A stretch of DNA of 64,000 bases from Coprinellus micaceus (lineage: Eukaryota; Basidiomycota; Agaricomycetes; Agaricales; Psathyrellaceae): the NCBI GenBank assembly GCA_951394405.1, contig OX596336.1, positions 3,720,001 to 3,784,000 on the forward strand, written 5' to 3'. This document shows positions 47,001 to 56,736 of the stretch, piece by piece (positions within the stretch are counted from its first letter, which is position 1; each line of letters starts with the position of its first letter). The position numbers were made by a program, and so were the translations under genes. The notes under the pieces were generated by a model that had not been told where the DNA came from, searched no databases, and worked only from the letters and a program-made list of their open reading frames with translations.

Positions 47001-48024
47001 ATGTTCACCATATGTGTGGTCGACGAGAGCTTGAAGCTCTGCGGTGGGTCTGAGGAGACTTTATCTACAGTCTTACAGACGAAGTTCCTCGCGGGTCACA
47101 CGCCGTTCTACTGGGCAATCGTGAACAAGGACCCCAAGCAGGTTCAGGGGGTTCCACCGCTCCTGGAGAAGCTCCTCCGGATTTGCAGCCACAAGGTCGG
47201 TGCAGCAGCTCAGGAGGATATTCTGCTAGCCCTTCTGGAGCTTCAAGACCCGGACGACTACTTGTACCGGTCGCTTGAACCATGCCTTCAGACCCTCCGT
47301 CAACCGTCCACGCCTTCATATTTCAATGGTAAAGGGCAACAACCGACAGTGAAAGGGTTGACGGGCGCTGCGGAGTTCCGGATTCCCCTCTTTTTCCATA
47401 GGCTGGCGCTGGACAAGGAGGTATGCCTCACTTTCGTCACAAGTGGTGAGATATCTCTCGAATGTTTCAATACTATATCTCTTCTATCCTGGGCTGGCCG
47501 CTAAAAGAGACCCTATCCAGGTAGTCTGTGGTGCCTCAGAGCCGTTGTAGACGGCTTTCCCGATCCGGGCCATCGCGAATGGACATGGCACTTCGAGCTA
47601 ACGGAGAAACAATCCCGACGTTACTATTCGCCTCAAAACAGGCGCCAAGTGACAATCACGATAGCAAATAGCACCGAGGGTAAGTCCCGACCATTTTTCG
47701 GCTTAAATCGTGAACCATATTCGCGTTCCTGCCTCTCCCCGCCTTCGCAACCCATCGCTCACTATGACTCCACGATATATTCCCCACAACAGAAAGATTC
47801 AAATTGCTGTGCCCTGCCACACAGAATGTAACCAAAGTACCATCGACCATGACGATATTCATCCCGGGCGTCGTCCTCCAACGTTTCCGGCAGTACGTCC
47901 TGCTCTACCTTTTCGTTTCAAGTGCCCTGTTCTGAAAGCGTATTCGGGTAGTAACCCCTATACGGATAACCAGGCCCGAGAGCTTGTCGGAACGCTGGAG
48001 ATCAAGAACGAGATCGTCGACTAG
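47001..48024 (+). CDS. HTPFYWA array family, copy 4 (5'-truncated)
   Basis: Model join(47001..47445,47521..47679,47793..47892,47952..48024) encodes 258 residues from the first ATG (M-F-T-I-C-V-V-D-E-S). The segment that should precede L-K-L-C-G-G-S (exon 1 and about 40 residues ending in I-F-S) is missing and replaced by unrelated sequence. No recurring promoter motif is seen upstream. The remainder is intact: F-L-A-G-H-T-P-F-Y-W-A-I-V-N-K, W-T-W-H-F-E-L, V-P-S-T-M-T-I-F-I-P, N-P-Y-T-D-N-Q-A-R-E-L-V-G-T-L-E-I. It starts 232 bp after copy 3 ends. Probably a truncated duplicate that lost its promoter; whether it is transcribed is unknown. Confidence 0.65.
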
Positions 48025-48041
48025 TGTCGTTTCCCGCAGCT

Positions 48042-48054
48042 GGGCGCTTATTCC
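48042..48054 (+). promoter_or_regulatory. GGGCGCTTATTCC motif upstream of array copy 5
   Basis: 77 bp before the ATG of copy 5 and followed 8 bp later by an ATCGATTGACC block. The same pair precedes copies 6, 10 and 11. Confidence 0.55.
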
Positions 48055-48130
48055 CATCGACATCGATTGACCAGCACGCGCTCTGCCGCAGCTAACGCCT
48101 CGTGTCCACACCTCCTTTGTTCCTCCCACC

Positions 48131-49337
48131 ATGTCGCTCCGAACGCCTCCATCCTCGTGCGTTGGCTCAGACGCGGTGCGTAATCCAACCCTATGCCGTT
48201 CTCTTTATGTCCTCATCGGGATGGCACTGGGAAGGAGATGGCCTCGAACACAGGTGGGAGTCTCACCCGTCTGCCGTTGAAAGCGAGACTTAGCTGAAGA
48301 AAAGCTGCAGATATGAACACATGGCCGGCCAGATCATCGACCAAAGCTTGAAACTCTGCGGCGGCGACAAGGACGTACTGGCTCAAGTTGTCCAGACCAA
48401 GTTCTTCGCGGGCCACACTCCGTTCTACTGGTTGCTCGTGAATCGACACTCGAAACCCAAGACTCCTCCGCTCCTAGAAAAGCTGTTCCAGCTATGCAAC
48501 TGCGTGTCCGCAGAAACACTTGAAGACATGACGAAGGGCCTCCCGCACCGTCTAGACGACGATATATACAAGACGGTCAAACGATACGTGACACCCTTTT
48601 GTCCGCCATCGACACCCTCGTTCTTCCGTGGCGCGAACGAGCAACCAACAGCGAAGGCAACACCCAATAATAGCAACTGCGATGGACAGCTGGAGTTCTC
48701 CATACCTCTTTTCTTTGATAGGGTGCTTGTGGACGGGGAAGTAAGCTTCAAGTTCGTGGCGATGGGTAAGGCCTGAAACGATGCATTCAAAAATGATGGT
48801 CTGACACTCGTTGCAATACAGGCAGCTTATGGCTCCTCAGAGCTGTGGTCGAGGAGGCCTTAAATGCAGACAATTCTGAGTGGTCGTGGCATTTCGAACT
48901 ATCGGAAACACACTCTGCGATTGGCTACAAGACAACTTTCTCTTTTCGTCGTCGGGCATGTATCAAGCTCATGAGGAGCGACGAAGGTAGGTGCCGAGCT
49001 GCCTTCACCACACCTCCCTCCTATTTCTACCACGTCTTTGGCGTAACGACCTTGGACTAAGTCAACGTTTGTTCTCCCCACTCCGTACTTCACTTTCAGG
49101 CCAGAACCCGCCCGTCCTGTGCTCCTCATCGGAGGTCATTGACAGGGTCCCAACTACGATGAGGATACCCATCCCTGACGTCAATCTGGGTACATTTCGC
49201 TGGTGGGTTCCATCCTTGGCATCCTCCATCCATGGCTATCCTCGCTAATGGCTAACACCCACAGCAACCCCTTCACGTCCGGAAAGGCAAGGGGGCTTTC
49301 GGGGACGCTGAACATAAGTGACACCGGGATTCGCTGA
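48131..49337 (+). CDS. HTPFYWA array family, copy 5
   Basis: Model join(48131..48175,48294..48765,48822..48986,49100..49202,49265..49337) encodes 285 residues. Exon 1 (M-S-L-R-T-P-P-S-S) is of the longer type shared with copies 6, 9, 10 and 11. The segment between L-K-K-S and I-I-D-Q-S is shorter than in other copies, so the 5' part is the uncertain bit; an ATG at 48321 is an alternative start. The rest is canonical: F-F-A-G-H-T-P-F-Y-W-L-L-V-N-R, I-P-L-F-F-D-R-V-L-V-D-G-E-V, W-S-W-H-F-E-L, V-P-T-T-M-R-I-P-I-P-D, N-P-F-T-S-G-K-A-R-G-L-S-G-T-L-N-I. Its two ends reappear joined in copy 11, showing a recent relationship. Confidence 0.72.
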
Positions 49338-49562
49338 GTACCCCCGCGTTACGAGTAGGTCACCAGACCCTCGCTCTGCTTTCGTTGCATGTCATATTAC
49401 AATTCCGGGTGACAAATTGGTGTACGGAACGGATATGCGTTACTTGCCCTTGTTTGGGCGCCCTGCCCCAGCCCCCATCCCTTCGCTCAGGAATAAAACC
49501 CGGTAGGTTCGGTACTTCGTCGCCAATGAACCCTGCGAGCACGTGTTCAAACGCACGGACCT

Positions 49563-49575
49563 GAGCGCTTATTTC
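49563..49575 (+). promoter_or_regulatory. GAGCGCTTATTTC motif upstream of array copy 6
   Basis: 41 bp before the ATG, followed at once by TTATCGATTAACTGG. The upstream string CACGTGTTCAAACGCACGGA is shared with copy 10, so the promoter was duplicated too. Confidence 0.5.
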
Positions 49576-49615
49576 TTATCGATTAACTGGAGACCCCTTT
49601 CTTGAGTCTCCCATC

Positions 49616-50900
49616 ATGTCGCTCCGGACGCCTCCGCCCACACGTACCGGCTCAAGGGCCTCGCGTCGTCAAACCGTGACGAAGTCAGAATTCACCGCAG
49701 GCAAAGGCTCATCTTCTCACACTCGCATCCCTAACTCAACGAAAGATCAGTTACAGATGTTCCCCCTCTCATTACGATCACAACATACCACCTTTTGCAA
49801 GACGAGGAACGGATGAAAAAACTCGCGGCGACGTTCTGCGAAGCGATATTCTCGAGCCCGTGTCAAGCAACGATTGGCAGGATCATCGACGAGAGCCTGA
49901 AGCTCTGTGGGGGATCTCAAGAGACTCTATCGACGGTCTTACAGACGAAGTTCTTTGCAGGCCATACCCCGTTCTACTGGGCGATCGTGAACAAGGGTCC
50001 CAAGGAGGCTGGGGTCCCACCACTTCTGGAGAAGCTCTTCACTATTTGCAGCCACACATCCGATGCAGCAATTGAGGAGGAGATTGTGACAGCCCTCTTG
50101 GGACTTGAAGACTCGGACGACAACTTGTATCAATCGATTGCACCATGTCTTGGGACCGTCCATCAGCAGCTGACACCTTCGTATTTCGATGGTACAGGGC
50201 AACAACCGACGGTGAAGGCAACCACTCCAGATTCATTTGGAATGAGGGGCACTGCGGAGTTCTGTATTCCGCTTTTCTTCGACAGGTTGATCCTGGACAG
50301 GGAGGTGTGCCTTACTTTCATTACAATGGGTGAGTACTATCGTCAAATTCTCCACTACTATCCTAGAATACGCCACCGCCCAGGTAGTCTGTGGTGCCTC
50401 AGAGCTGTTGCGGATGGCTTTCCAAATCCGAACCTTCACGAATGGACGTGGCACTTCGAGCTAAAGGAGATAAAATCCCAACACAAATATTCGTCCGGAT
50501 ACCAGCGCACAGTACTGAAGGTAGGTACTTCCCCTCTGTCTGCTGAAATGGACGCCGGTCAAGGTAGACGGGCACTTCTGCACGATATTGGCATACTTGC
50601 CCCTCCCCGCCTTCGCAACCCGTTGCTCATTATGAGTCTGCGATGTACGTTTCCCGATAGGACAACCCCCGTTGCTGTGCTCCGCCACACAGAATGTAAA
50701 CGAGGTACCGTCGAGTATGACGCTATCCATCCCGGACATCAGCCTACAACATCTTCGGCGGTACGTCTCCCACCACCTTTTCGTCCAAAGTGGCCTAGTA
50801 TTCTAAAGCGCCCTCAAATAGCAACCCATATACGGCTAAGCGGACACGAGAGCTCACAGGTGTGTTGGAGATCGAGGATGTAGACATCTCATTTGTGTAG
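49616..50900 (+). CDS. HTPFYWA array family, copy 6
   Basis: Model join(49616..49700,49751..50329,50384..50524,50661..50760,50822..50900) encodes 327 residues. Exon 1 (85 nt) is M-S-L-R-T-P-P-P-T-R-T-G and ends at a GC donor (GCAG/GCAAAG), giving a GC-AG intron unless another donor is used. The end of exon 3 is also ambiguous: GTAGGT would be the stronger donor, but GTACTT four bases on keeps the frame. Core: F-C-E-A-I-F-S-S, S-L-K-L-C-G-G-S-Q-E-T-L-S, F-F-A-G-H-T-P-F-Y-W-A-I-V-N-K, I-P-L-F-F-D-R-L-I-L-D-R-E-V. Tail: N-P-Y-T-A-K-R-T-R-E-L-T-G-V-L-E-I. Very close to copies 4 and 10. Intron 2 (54 nt) keeps frame and is hidden in an unspliced reading. Confidence 0.78.
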
Positions 50901-51086
50901 CCTGACTCGCATTCACCTTGCATTGTGAGAGCGGCGAAGTATACACCCATCGTAGCCGGTGTCCATTGACCACTCTACCAAGAATCGAGATCGTTTTTCT
51001 TTAAACATTTCCCTACAGCGTTGCATTCCCTAACCTTGTGGCAAGTTTTAATCAGAGACATAGTGGTGTACAGGACAGGTTCACAC

Positions 51087-51098
51087 GGGCGCTTGTTG
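51087..51098 (+). promoter_or_regulatory. GGGCGCTTGTTG motif upstream of array copy 7
   Basis: 146 bp before the ATG of copy 7. It has G in place of A in the T-rich half, as in copy 10. Confidence 0.45.
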
Positions 51099-51243
51099 TG
51101 CGATCCCGGACCGTCGTCGGCGTCCGGGGTCAGGTGCTTGGATCGCCTGAGACTCGCTTCTTGGCTTCTGCTCTTTGTTTCACAGCACCCAACCTTTCCC
51201 TTCCCCAATAGCGTACCGAGAGATCCACTACCGCGATCGTGCG

Positions 51244-52456
51244 ATGGCCATGACCACAGGTACGATCGCCATCGGCGGCATTGACAATAGCTTCATCCAA
51301 GTCGGGGGCGATTCGCTGATGCTCGACTCTTAGATACCCCTCCGCTCCTCTACCTCACAGCAACTCAGGTCCTACAAGATGAAACACGGATGAAGAGACT
51401 CAAGTTGGCCTTCTGCGATGGGCTGCTCTCGTCGGCGTCCAAGGAGGAAGCCCAGCTGATCATGGACGAAAGCTCAAGGATCTGTGGGGGCTCACCCGAT
51501 GTGATGTCAGAGGTCTTGCAGACCAGATTCTTCGTCGACCACACTCCTTTCTACTGGATCATCATCGGTCATCACACGCCGACAGGTGTTCCACCGTTGC
51601 TCGAGCAACTCTTGGAGGCAAGCCCAGAGCTTACTGTGGACGCTCAAGAGGACATCATGGACGGCTTGCGACGGCAGTACGACTCGGACATATACGATGC
51701 CATGAAAAGGAAGCTCGTCCACATCCAAACTCGTCCCATCTCCAGCACCTCATTCCTGGGAGAGAAGGCCGGCCGGGTTACAGTCAGAGCCGAAACAGCA
51801 AAATTAATGAACGGCAGCCAACATAGTCAGGTTATGTCGTTTAACATCCCAAGGTTCTTTGACAGGCTCATCGTGGATGGGGAACTCTGGTTTCATTTCT
51901 TCTCTCTTAGTAAGATCAGGACTCCCTCTTTCCTACCTTGAGACTCCCTGACTTGACGTTTAGATGCTGTGTTTCTCCTCAAGGCCATCTTGGTGAAGGG
52001 TACCACTGTACCCCCTCGCTCACAATGGTATTTTGAACTCCACGAGGTAGAGCCGCCGAACTCTCCGCCCCGGTATATCACTTCTCTCCAAAACCGCCGG
52101 TGGGCGGTGTCATCAAACTTGAAGGTTACAAATTTCGCTGGTATGTCCGCCTCATACCTCCCACACCACATCGTTAGACCGGACAATGCATCGCACAGGA
52201 CCATCGCCTACTATACGTTTCAACCGTGCGGTCTTTTATCCAAGTCGCAAGCAATTCGCGACATTATCGCCAACCGGTAGTGATCCCGATGACCCATACT
52301 GGTGAGAGATCCTCCATGCATCCCATCCTGTCTGCTCCTTTTTTGATCCACGTTTGCTGGGCTCTCCCAAAAAACAGGGAGATTTGCACCCTCACTGGCT
52401 CTGGCAGGGATTTCTCAGGAACTCTAGAAATAGCTCTTTATCCCGGCCCGGGTTAA
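51244..52456 (+). CDS. HTPFYWA array family, copy 7
   Basis: Model join(51244..51259,51334..51909,51964..52140,52199..52301,52378..52456) encodes 316 residues. The 16-nt exon 1 gives M-A-M-T-T, the short type of copies 1 and 3. Core: F-C-D-G-L-L-S-S-A, S-R-I-C-G-G-S-P-D-V, F-F-V-D-H-T-P-F-Y-W-I-I-I-G-H, I-P-R-F-F-D-R-L-I-V-D-G-E-L-W-F-H-F. Exon 3 has W-Y-F-E-L-H-E-V. Exon 4 ends D-P-Y-W, followed in exon 5 by G-R-D-F-S-G-T-L-E-I. Its sequence groups with the left-hand minus-strand copies 1 and 2 rather than with its neighbours 5 and 6. The array therefore mixes two subfamilies. Confidence 0.8.
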
Positions 52457-53445
52457 GGTCGCCCAAGGGGCTGACGGTTACGGCAGGGTTAGAAACGTGA
52501 GGATGTGGAGGATGTGGACCTTTTCGACGACGGCACCACGCTTGTATCTTGCGACTCGAATATTACATGGACATGCCGATCTCGTTCAATGTAAAACTTG
52601 TACTAGCAAAGGTTTCTTGAACAGCCGGCCTGTGGAACTACATCGGTATGGTTCTCTAGGCGAGCTCCGCGATCGACTAGGCACACCGACCCGAACTCAG
52701 TGGGCAGGGTCTGAGCCCTCTCCGGTAATCTCGTTCCTCGATTCTCGCCTCCGACTTCGCACCATGGGTTTCGTCCCTCGGTCGAGAAACGGCCTTGATC
52801 ATGGGTATGATGGCTGTCCAACCCTAACCAGACGGCGGGCTTGTTCAGCTCTTTCTTGGCAGTGTCATATTTTCGCTCTCTTCTCTCATGTTTCGGACGG
52901 GTAGCCAACTGCCCCTGCCATTGTGCCTCCGAGAAAGTCTCAAGGAAGGGCACAAGCCTCGCCTGAGCACTACACTCAATCGCGACACGTAAGATCCCGC
53001 GACACAACAACGGTCGCCATATTCCCCAACCCGTCCTCCCAAGTCTCTCCTCTCATCGTGCCCCTGCCGCCCTCCCTTCTCCTCCCCTTTCCGCTCCCCT
53101 TTCCGCCTCGTAGTAATTACAAACATCCCTCCTTTCCCCCACTTTCCCGCCCTCACTTCTCCTTCCATCCCCTTCCTTTCAGTACTACTCCCTCGCTACC
53201 CCCACTGCTTGACATCACCGACTGAAGTCCATTTCCGTGGCCTTCCGTCCCGCTGCATAAGTACATTTCACACCTCCTCGGAGCTTGAACGAGCGCTGTT
53301 CCCCGCGCTGCAAAGACGTTGGAAGGGATTTCCATGCTCGTCCATGCTATTGAGTAACCTTATTATAAGTGGTGTCGTCTGCACCCTTGTACACGTTTGC
53401 TGTGTCCCCCGTCGCGTTTTCGACCAATTTTCCTCATATCCAACG
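52457..53445. other. Intergenic region between array copies 7 and 8
   Basis: No gene is supportable. 53030-53210 is strongly pyrimidine-rich. No recurring motif was found upstream of decayed copy 8. Confidence 0.5.
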
Positions 53446-54708
53446 GTGGCCTTGATCACAGGTACGACTCCACTCTCTCCCACTCATCGCTACCCCCTCT
53501 CTGTATGTACCTCTTCGCTGACGTCCATTCGCGCCTCTCAGCCAAATAGGCCGCGCCCACCTCACTCCCATCGAAGTTCTCGGCTCTCCATAACAGATTG
53601 TCAGGATCAAAACCTCGCTGGTCAACGGCATCCTCTTCTCCTCTCCCACAGACGGAGCCCCCGCTTCAAGTATCATAGACGAGTGCGTCAAGATCTGCGA
53701 AGGGCATCCAAGCTTCCCCAAACCCCATTCCTGGATCCTCGCATCGCACGCCCCGTTCTACTGGGCCATCGTCAACCATGGTCGCAGCGTTTCCGAGGTT
53801 GAGTCCTGAACACCACCTCTGCTCGAAAGTCTCCTGGGTGCCTGCCAGGGACAGGGCCTCAGCCCAGCGACACAGGCAGACATCGTCCGTGCCTTCTTCA
53901 TCTCATACGCCTCCAGCATGTACCGCGCCGTCCAGCCGTACATCGCCCGCAGCAGCGTGGGTAGGTACGGGGCGGGCAGCGGGGTGCTCTCGATGACGAG
54001 GCCAAGGAAAGATGGTCACGGTGAGGGAGATAGGGATGTCCCGATGGTGACGGCGAGCTTGCACGCTGCAGATAATGTGCAGAAGGGAATGTTCGAGTTT
54101 AGGACCCCGGGCTTCTTTCGTAGTTTGCTTGTTGATGAGGTGGTCTCTTTCCAGTTTTGGTTATGGGCGAGTCTAGCTAGACCTCATCCTAGAGTTCACC
54201 CAAGTTCGATGTGCAGAAGCTGGCGTGGGAGGGCTCGAGTTTCTTGATAGGCAGGACCTGGAGCTTGAAAGTGTGGTTAGAAAACGGGTCGGACGGGCTG
54301 GGCACGAACATCCCCGATGGTTCTTCGAGCTATCGGAAATCTATTCGAGCACTCCGCAGGGCGGGAAAGGGTGTGAGTCTCAACCGTGCTGGCGTACCCA
54401 ATTCGATATGACCGACCCTGGAGGTTAGCAACTGACGATGTCCCTTTCCCCTGCCTCCGTAGTACGTGCGACTCACCCCCCTACTTGGCCTGACAGGGAA
54501 AGAACCGCCCCAGTTGGCCAGGTACTCGAATTGCGAGATGCGGCTTTCAAGGGACAAGCTCGTCGTTATAGCCGTCCCAGCCGAACACGATGCGAACCTC
54601 CGAACGCTGCGGAGGTGAGTCTGATAGCCTCTATGCCATAGGAACGCGTACACGTCGAACCCTCGTGAGAGCTATGTAGAAGGACTACGGTACGTGCTGA
54701 ATGACTAG
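53446..54708 (+). pseudogene. HTPFYWA array family, copy 8 (pseudogene)
   Basis: All five exons can be aligned. The exon-1 start is GTG at 53446 in a context that otherwise matches A-L-T-T of copy 3. Exon 2 has in-frame stops at 53591-53593 (TAA) and 53807-53809 (TGA), the second just after W-A-I-V-N-H-G and before T-P-P-L-L-E-S-L-L. The consensus C-G-G is C-E-G and H-T-P is H-A-P. Exons 3 (R-W-F-F-E-L-S-E-I), 4 (E-P-P-Q-L) and 5 (N-A-Y-T-S-N) are still recognisable, but the last lacks L-S-G-T-L. Three separate lesions make a functional product very unlikely. Confidence 0.75.
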
Positions 54709-54841
54709 GACTTCCAAGGGTCGGGGGAGGCGTGAAGTCAAGGTCTTCGGCGTCAAACCCCCCGGCCCAGCGGTGGGCACGACCCCTGTCTCCCGGACGG
54801 GTCGCTGACCAAGGTGTCACACTGTGCAATCTGTGCGTTTC

Positions 54842-55116
54842 CTACACCCTACTCTCAACCACCCTGTCGATCGTTGCTTGGTCCGGATACGAAAATGCCG
54901 CGTAGCAGAACGTCGCCGTCAGCTTCTTCATTCGCTGTTCGTCTTTCAAGATCTGGTCTGCACCGATCGCAGCGAGAGGCGGTACATCTTTCGCTGTCCT
55001 TCAGTTGAGTTAAAAGCGCGAGCGGAAGCTGAGCTTTTACCTGTGGTCACGAAGTCTGCCTTCGTCTCAATCATGTCCAAGCCCGTACGTGAGGGCGGGG
55101 GCGTCTGAAGAGACAT
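54842..55116 (-). pseudogene. HTPFYWA array family, copy 9 (3'-truncated remnant)
   Basis: On the minus strand from ATG 55116: exon 1 reads M-S-L-Q-T-P-P-P-S-R-T-G, then a short intron, then D-V-P-P-L-A-A-I-G-A-D-Q-I-L-K-D-E-Q-R-M-K-K-L, F-S-Y-P-D-Q-A-T-I-D-R-V-V-E-S, where similarity stops and a TAG follows. The C-G-G-S and H-T-P-F-Y-W-A parts are absent. The break lies 134 bp from the end of copy 8, which faces it, so this may be an inversion or duplication breakpoint. The promoter motif upstream is kept. Confidence 0.75.
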
Positions 55117-55165
55117 GACAGGAGGCATGAGGAAGGGTGTGCACGAGGCATCGGCTAATTGATAG

Positions 55166-55178
55166 GAAATAGGCGCCC
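55166..55178 (-). promoter_or_regulatory. GGGCGCCTATTTC motif upstream of decayed copy 9
   Basis: 50 bp from the ATG on the minus strand, followed by CTATCAATTAGCC, a variant of the ATCGATTAACC block. The upstream flank resembles that of copy 10. Confidence 0.5.
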
Positions 55179-55537
55179 AGGGTCCCTGTGCGCACACGTG
55201 TCGACGATGTCATTGCGTCGGGTACTCTAGACAGTTGGCAGGCGTACTCGACCAACATCCAGACATCGACGTAAATTCTTGAGGTGCAGTGCTTGTCGCG
55301 CGCATTCCAGTTCATCGTCGGCGTTCGAGATGGTAGTCGTGGTCCAACCAGCCCAACAGTCAAAGCACCCCATCACGACGCCTCCATCACGCATCGCTCA
55401 AGGTATCCCACGCTCTTACCCCTGACGACAACCACCATCACCTCCGAATCCCGATCCGCAGCTTTCCTCCTCCCTCCATCTCTCCCTCTCCTGCTCACCT
55501 CAGACAACGCACCGGATTAACTGAAATAAGAGACGAG

Positions 55538-56362
55538 ATGAACCACGGCGACCACGGCGGACACGGCGGCGCCGCAATGCCTGCGCCTACGGGCCCGGTG
55601 TGTAAACTGCACATGCTCTGGTGGGTCTTCCCTATCGCTCTCTACCCCAATCAAAGCCTTACACCCGGTTCACCGCTCCAACCTCATTTCTAATTGTGCG
55701 AACACAGGAACACCCAAATCGAAAACACATGCATCGTCTTCCGCACCTGGCACATCTCCTCCAAACTCACATTCCTCCTCTCCTGCCTCGCCATCATCGC
55801 CCTCTGCGTCTTCCACGAGTACATCCGGGTCCTCCAGAAGCAGGTCGACTTGCGCGTCGCTTTGTCTCTTCAAGAGAACGCGAAGGCGAAGGGGAGCGCG
55901 ACGCCGGGGAGTGCGAGGCGGAGTCCGAGTCCAAGGGGGAGCGGGAGGGGGAGCAGCCCGGAGGAGGAGAGCGGGTTGTTGAGTGGGAGGAGGATCTTGG
56001 CGGGGAAGGTTAAGGGGTACGCTTCTCCCTCCCTCTCTCGCTATTTCCCTCGAATTAACGATCATCATCCAGCGTCCCCGTCCCAACCCCCTCCCGCCTG
56101 CTCCGCGCCTCGATATACGGCGCCTCCGTCTTCATCTCCTTCTTCCTCATGCTCGTATTCATGACCTACAACGTAAGTTCCCATAACCTTAATCCTAGTA
56201 CCGAGCGAACGGAGGCTGATACATTCAAACCGACCCCAGGCCTACCTCATCGCGTCTGTAGTCATCGGCGCGGCGCTGGGGCACTACGTCTTTGGGGGGA
56301 CGCTCAACCCGGACGCGGTCCTCAACGAGGGCGGGCAGGATAAGGGCATGGCGTGTCATTGA
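55538..56362 (+). CDS. Ctr-family copper transporter
   Basis: Model join(55538..55620,55708..56016,56073..56172,56240..56362) encodes 204 residues. The N-terminus is Met/His/Gly-rich (M-N-H-G-D-H-G-G-H-G-G-A-A-M), as expected for copper capture, followed by C-K-L-H-M-L-W-N-T. Helix 1 is F-L-L-S-C-L-A-I-I-A-L-C-V-F-H-E-Y. A Ser/Gly-rich loop of about 60 residues follows. Helix 2 carries the M-x3-M pore motif in F-F-L-M-L-V-F-M-T-Y-N, and helix 3 the packing motif G-A-A-L-G-H-Y-V-F-G. The C-terminus ends M-A-C-H, a Cys-His metal ligand. Ctr proteins form trimers that move Cu(I) across the plasma or vacuolar membrane. All key residues are present. Confidence 0.93.
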
Positions 56363-56736
56363 TTCCGGTTGCGTCCTGAACCCTTCCCGTGGGTCAGGAG
56401 GATCTGGCTCCTTGTATCTGGTGCGAGTCTTCCCTAGCCCTTCCATTGATGCTACGGGGCTGACGTTCTCGTCGCGATCCTCACAGATCCCAAATCTCAA
56501 GTTATGAGCTATTTATACCCAAATGTACCTTCCTTGCTTCAAACTCGTGTTGTTCGAATATAATCCCAAACCGTACCCTTCTCTCAATCTCATCCACGTT
56601 CGTTCGACCTCCCTCCCCCACCCAAAAGGCACGTACGAATCCTCGAATCGAATTGAAAAAGGCTAGAAATACAACACATTCCCCTTCCCCTCTTTCTTCT
56701 CCCTCCTCCTCCCTTCCTCCTAAGCACCTAATTACT

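Noticed and set aside
48321..48776. Treating the single long frame as the whole of array copy 5
   Set aside because: It ends in the second intron; splicing adds three conserved C-terminal exons and an upstream exon at 48131.
49795..50883. 362-codon unspliced frame as the protein of copy 6
   Set aside because: It begins with TTG, reads through a 54-nt intron and finishes in the wrong frame relative to the conserved tail.
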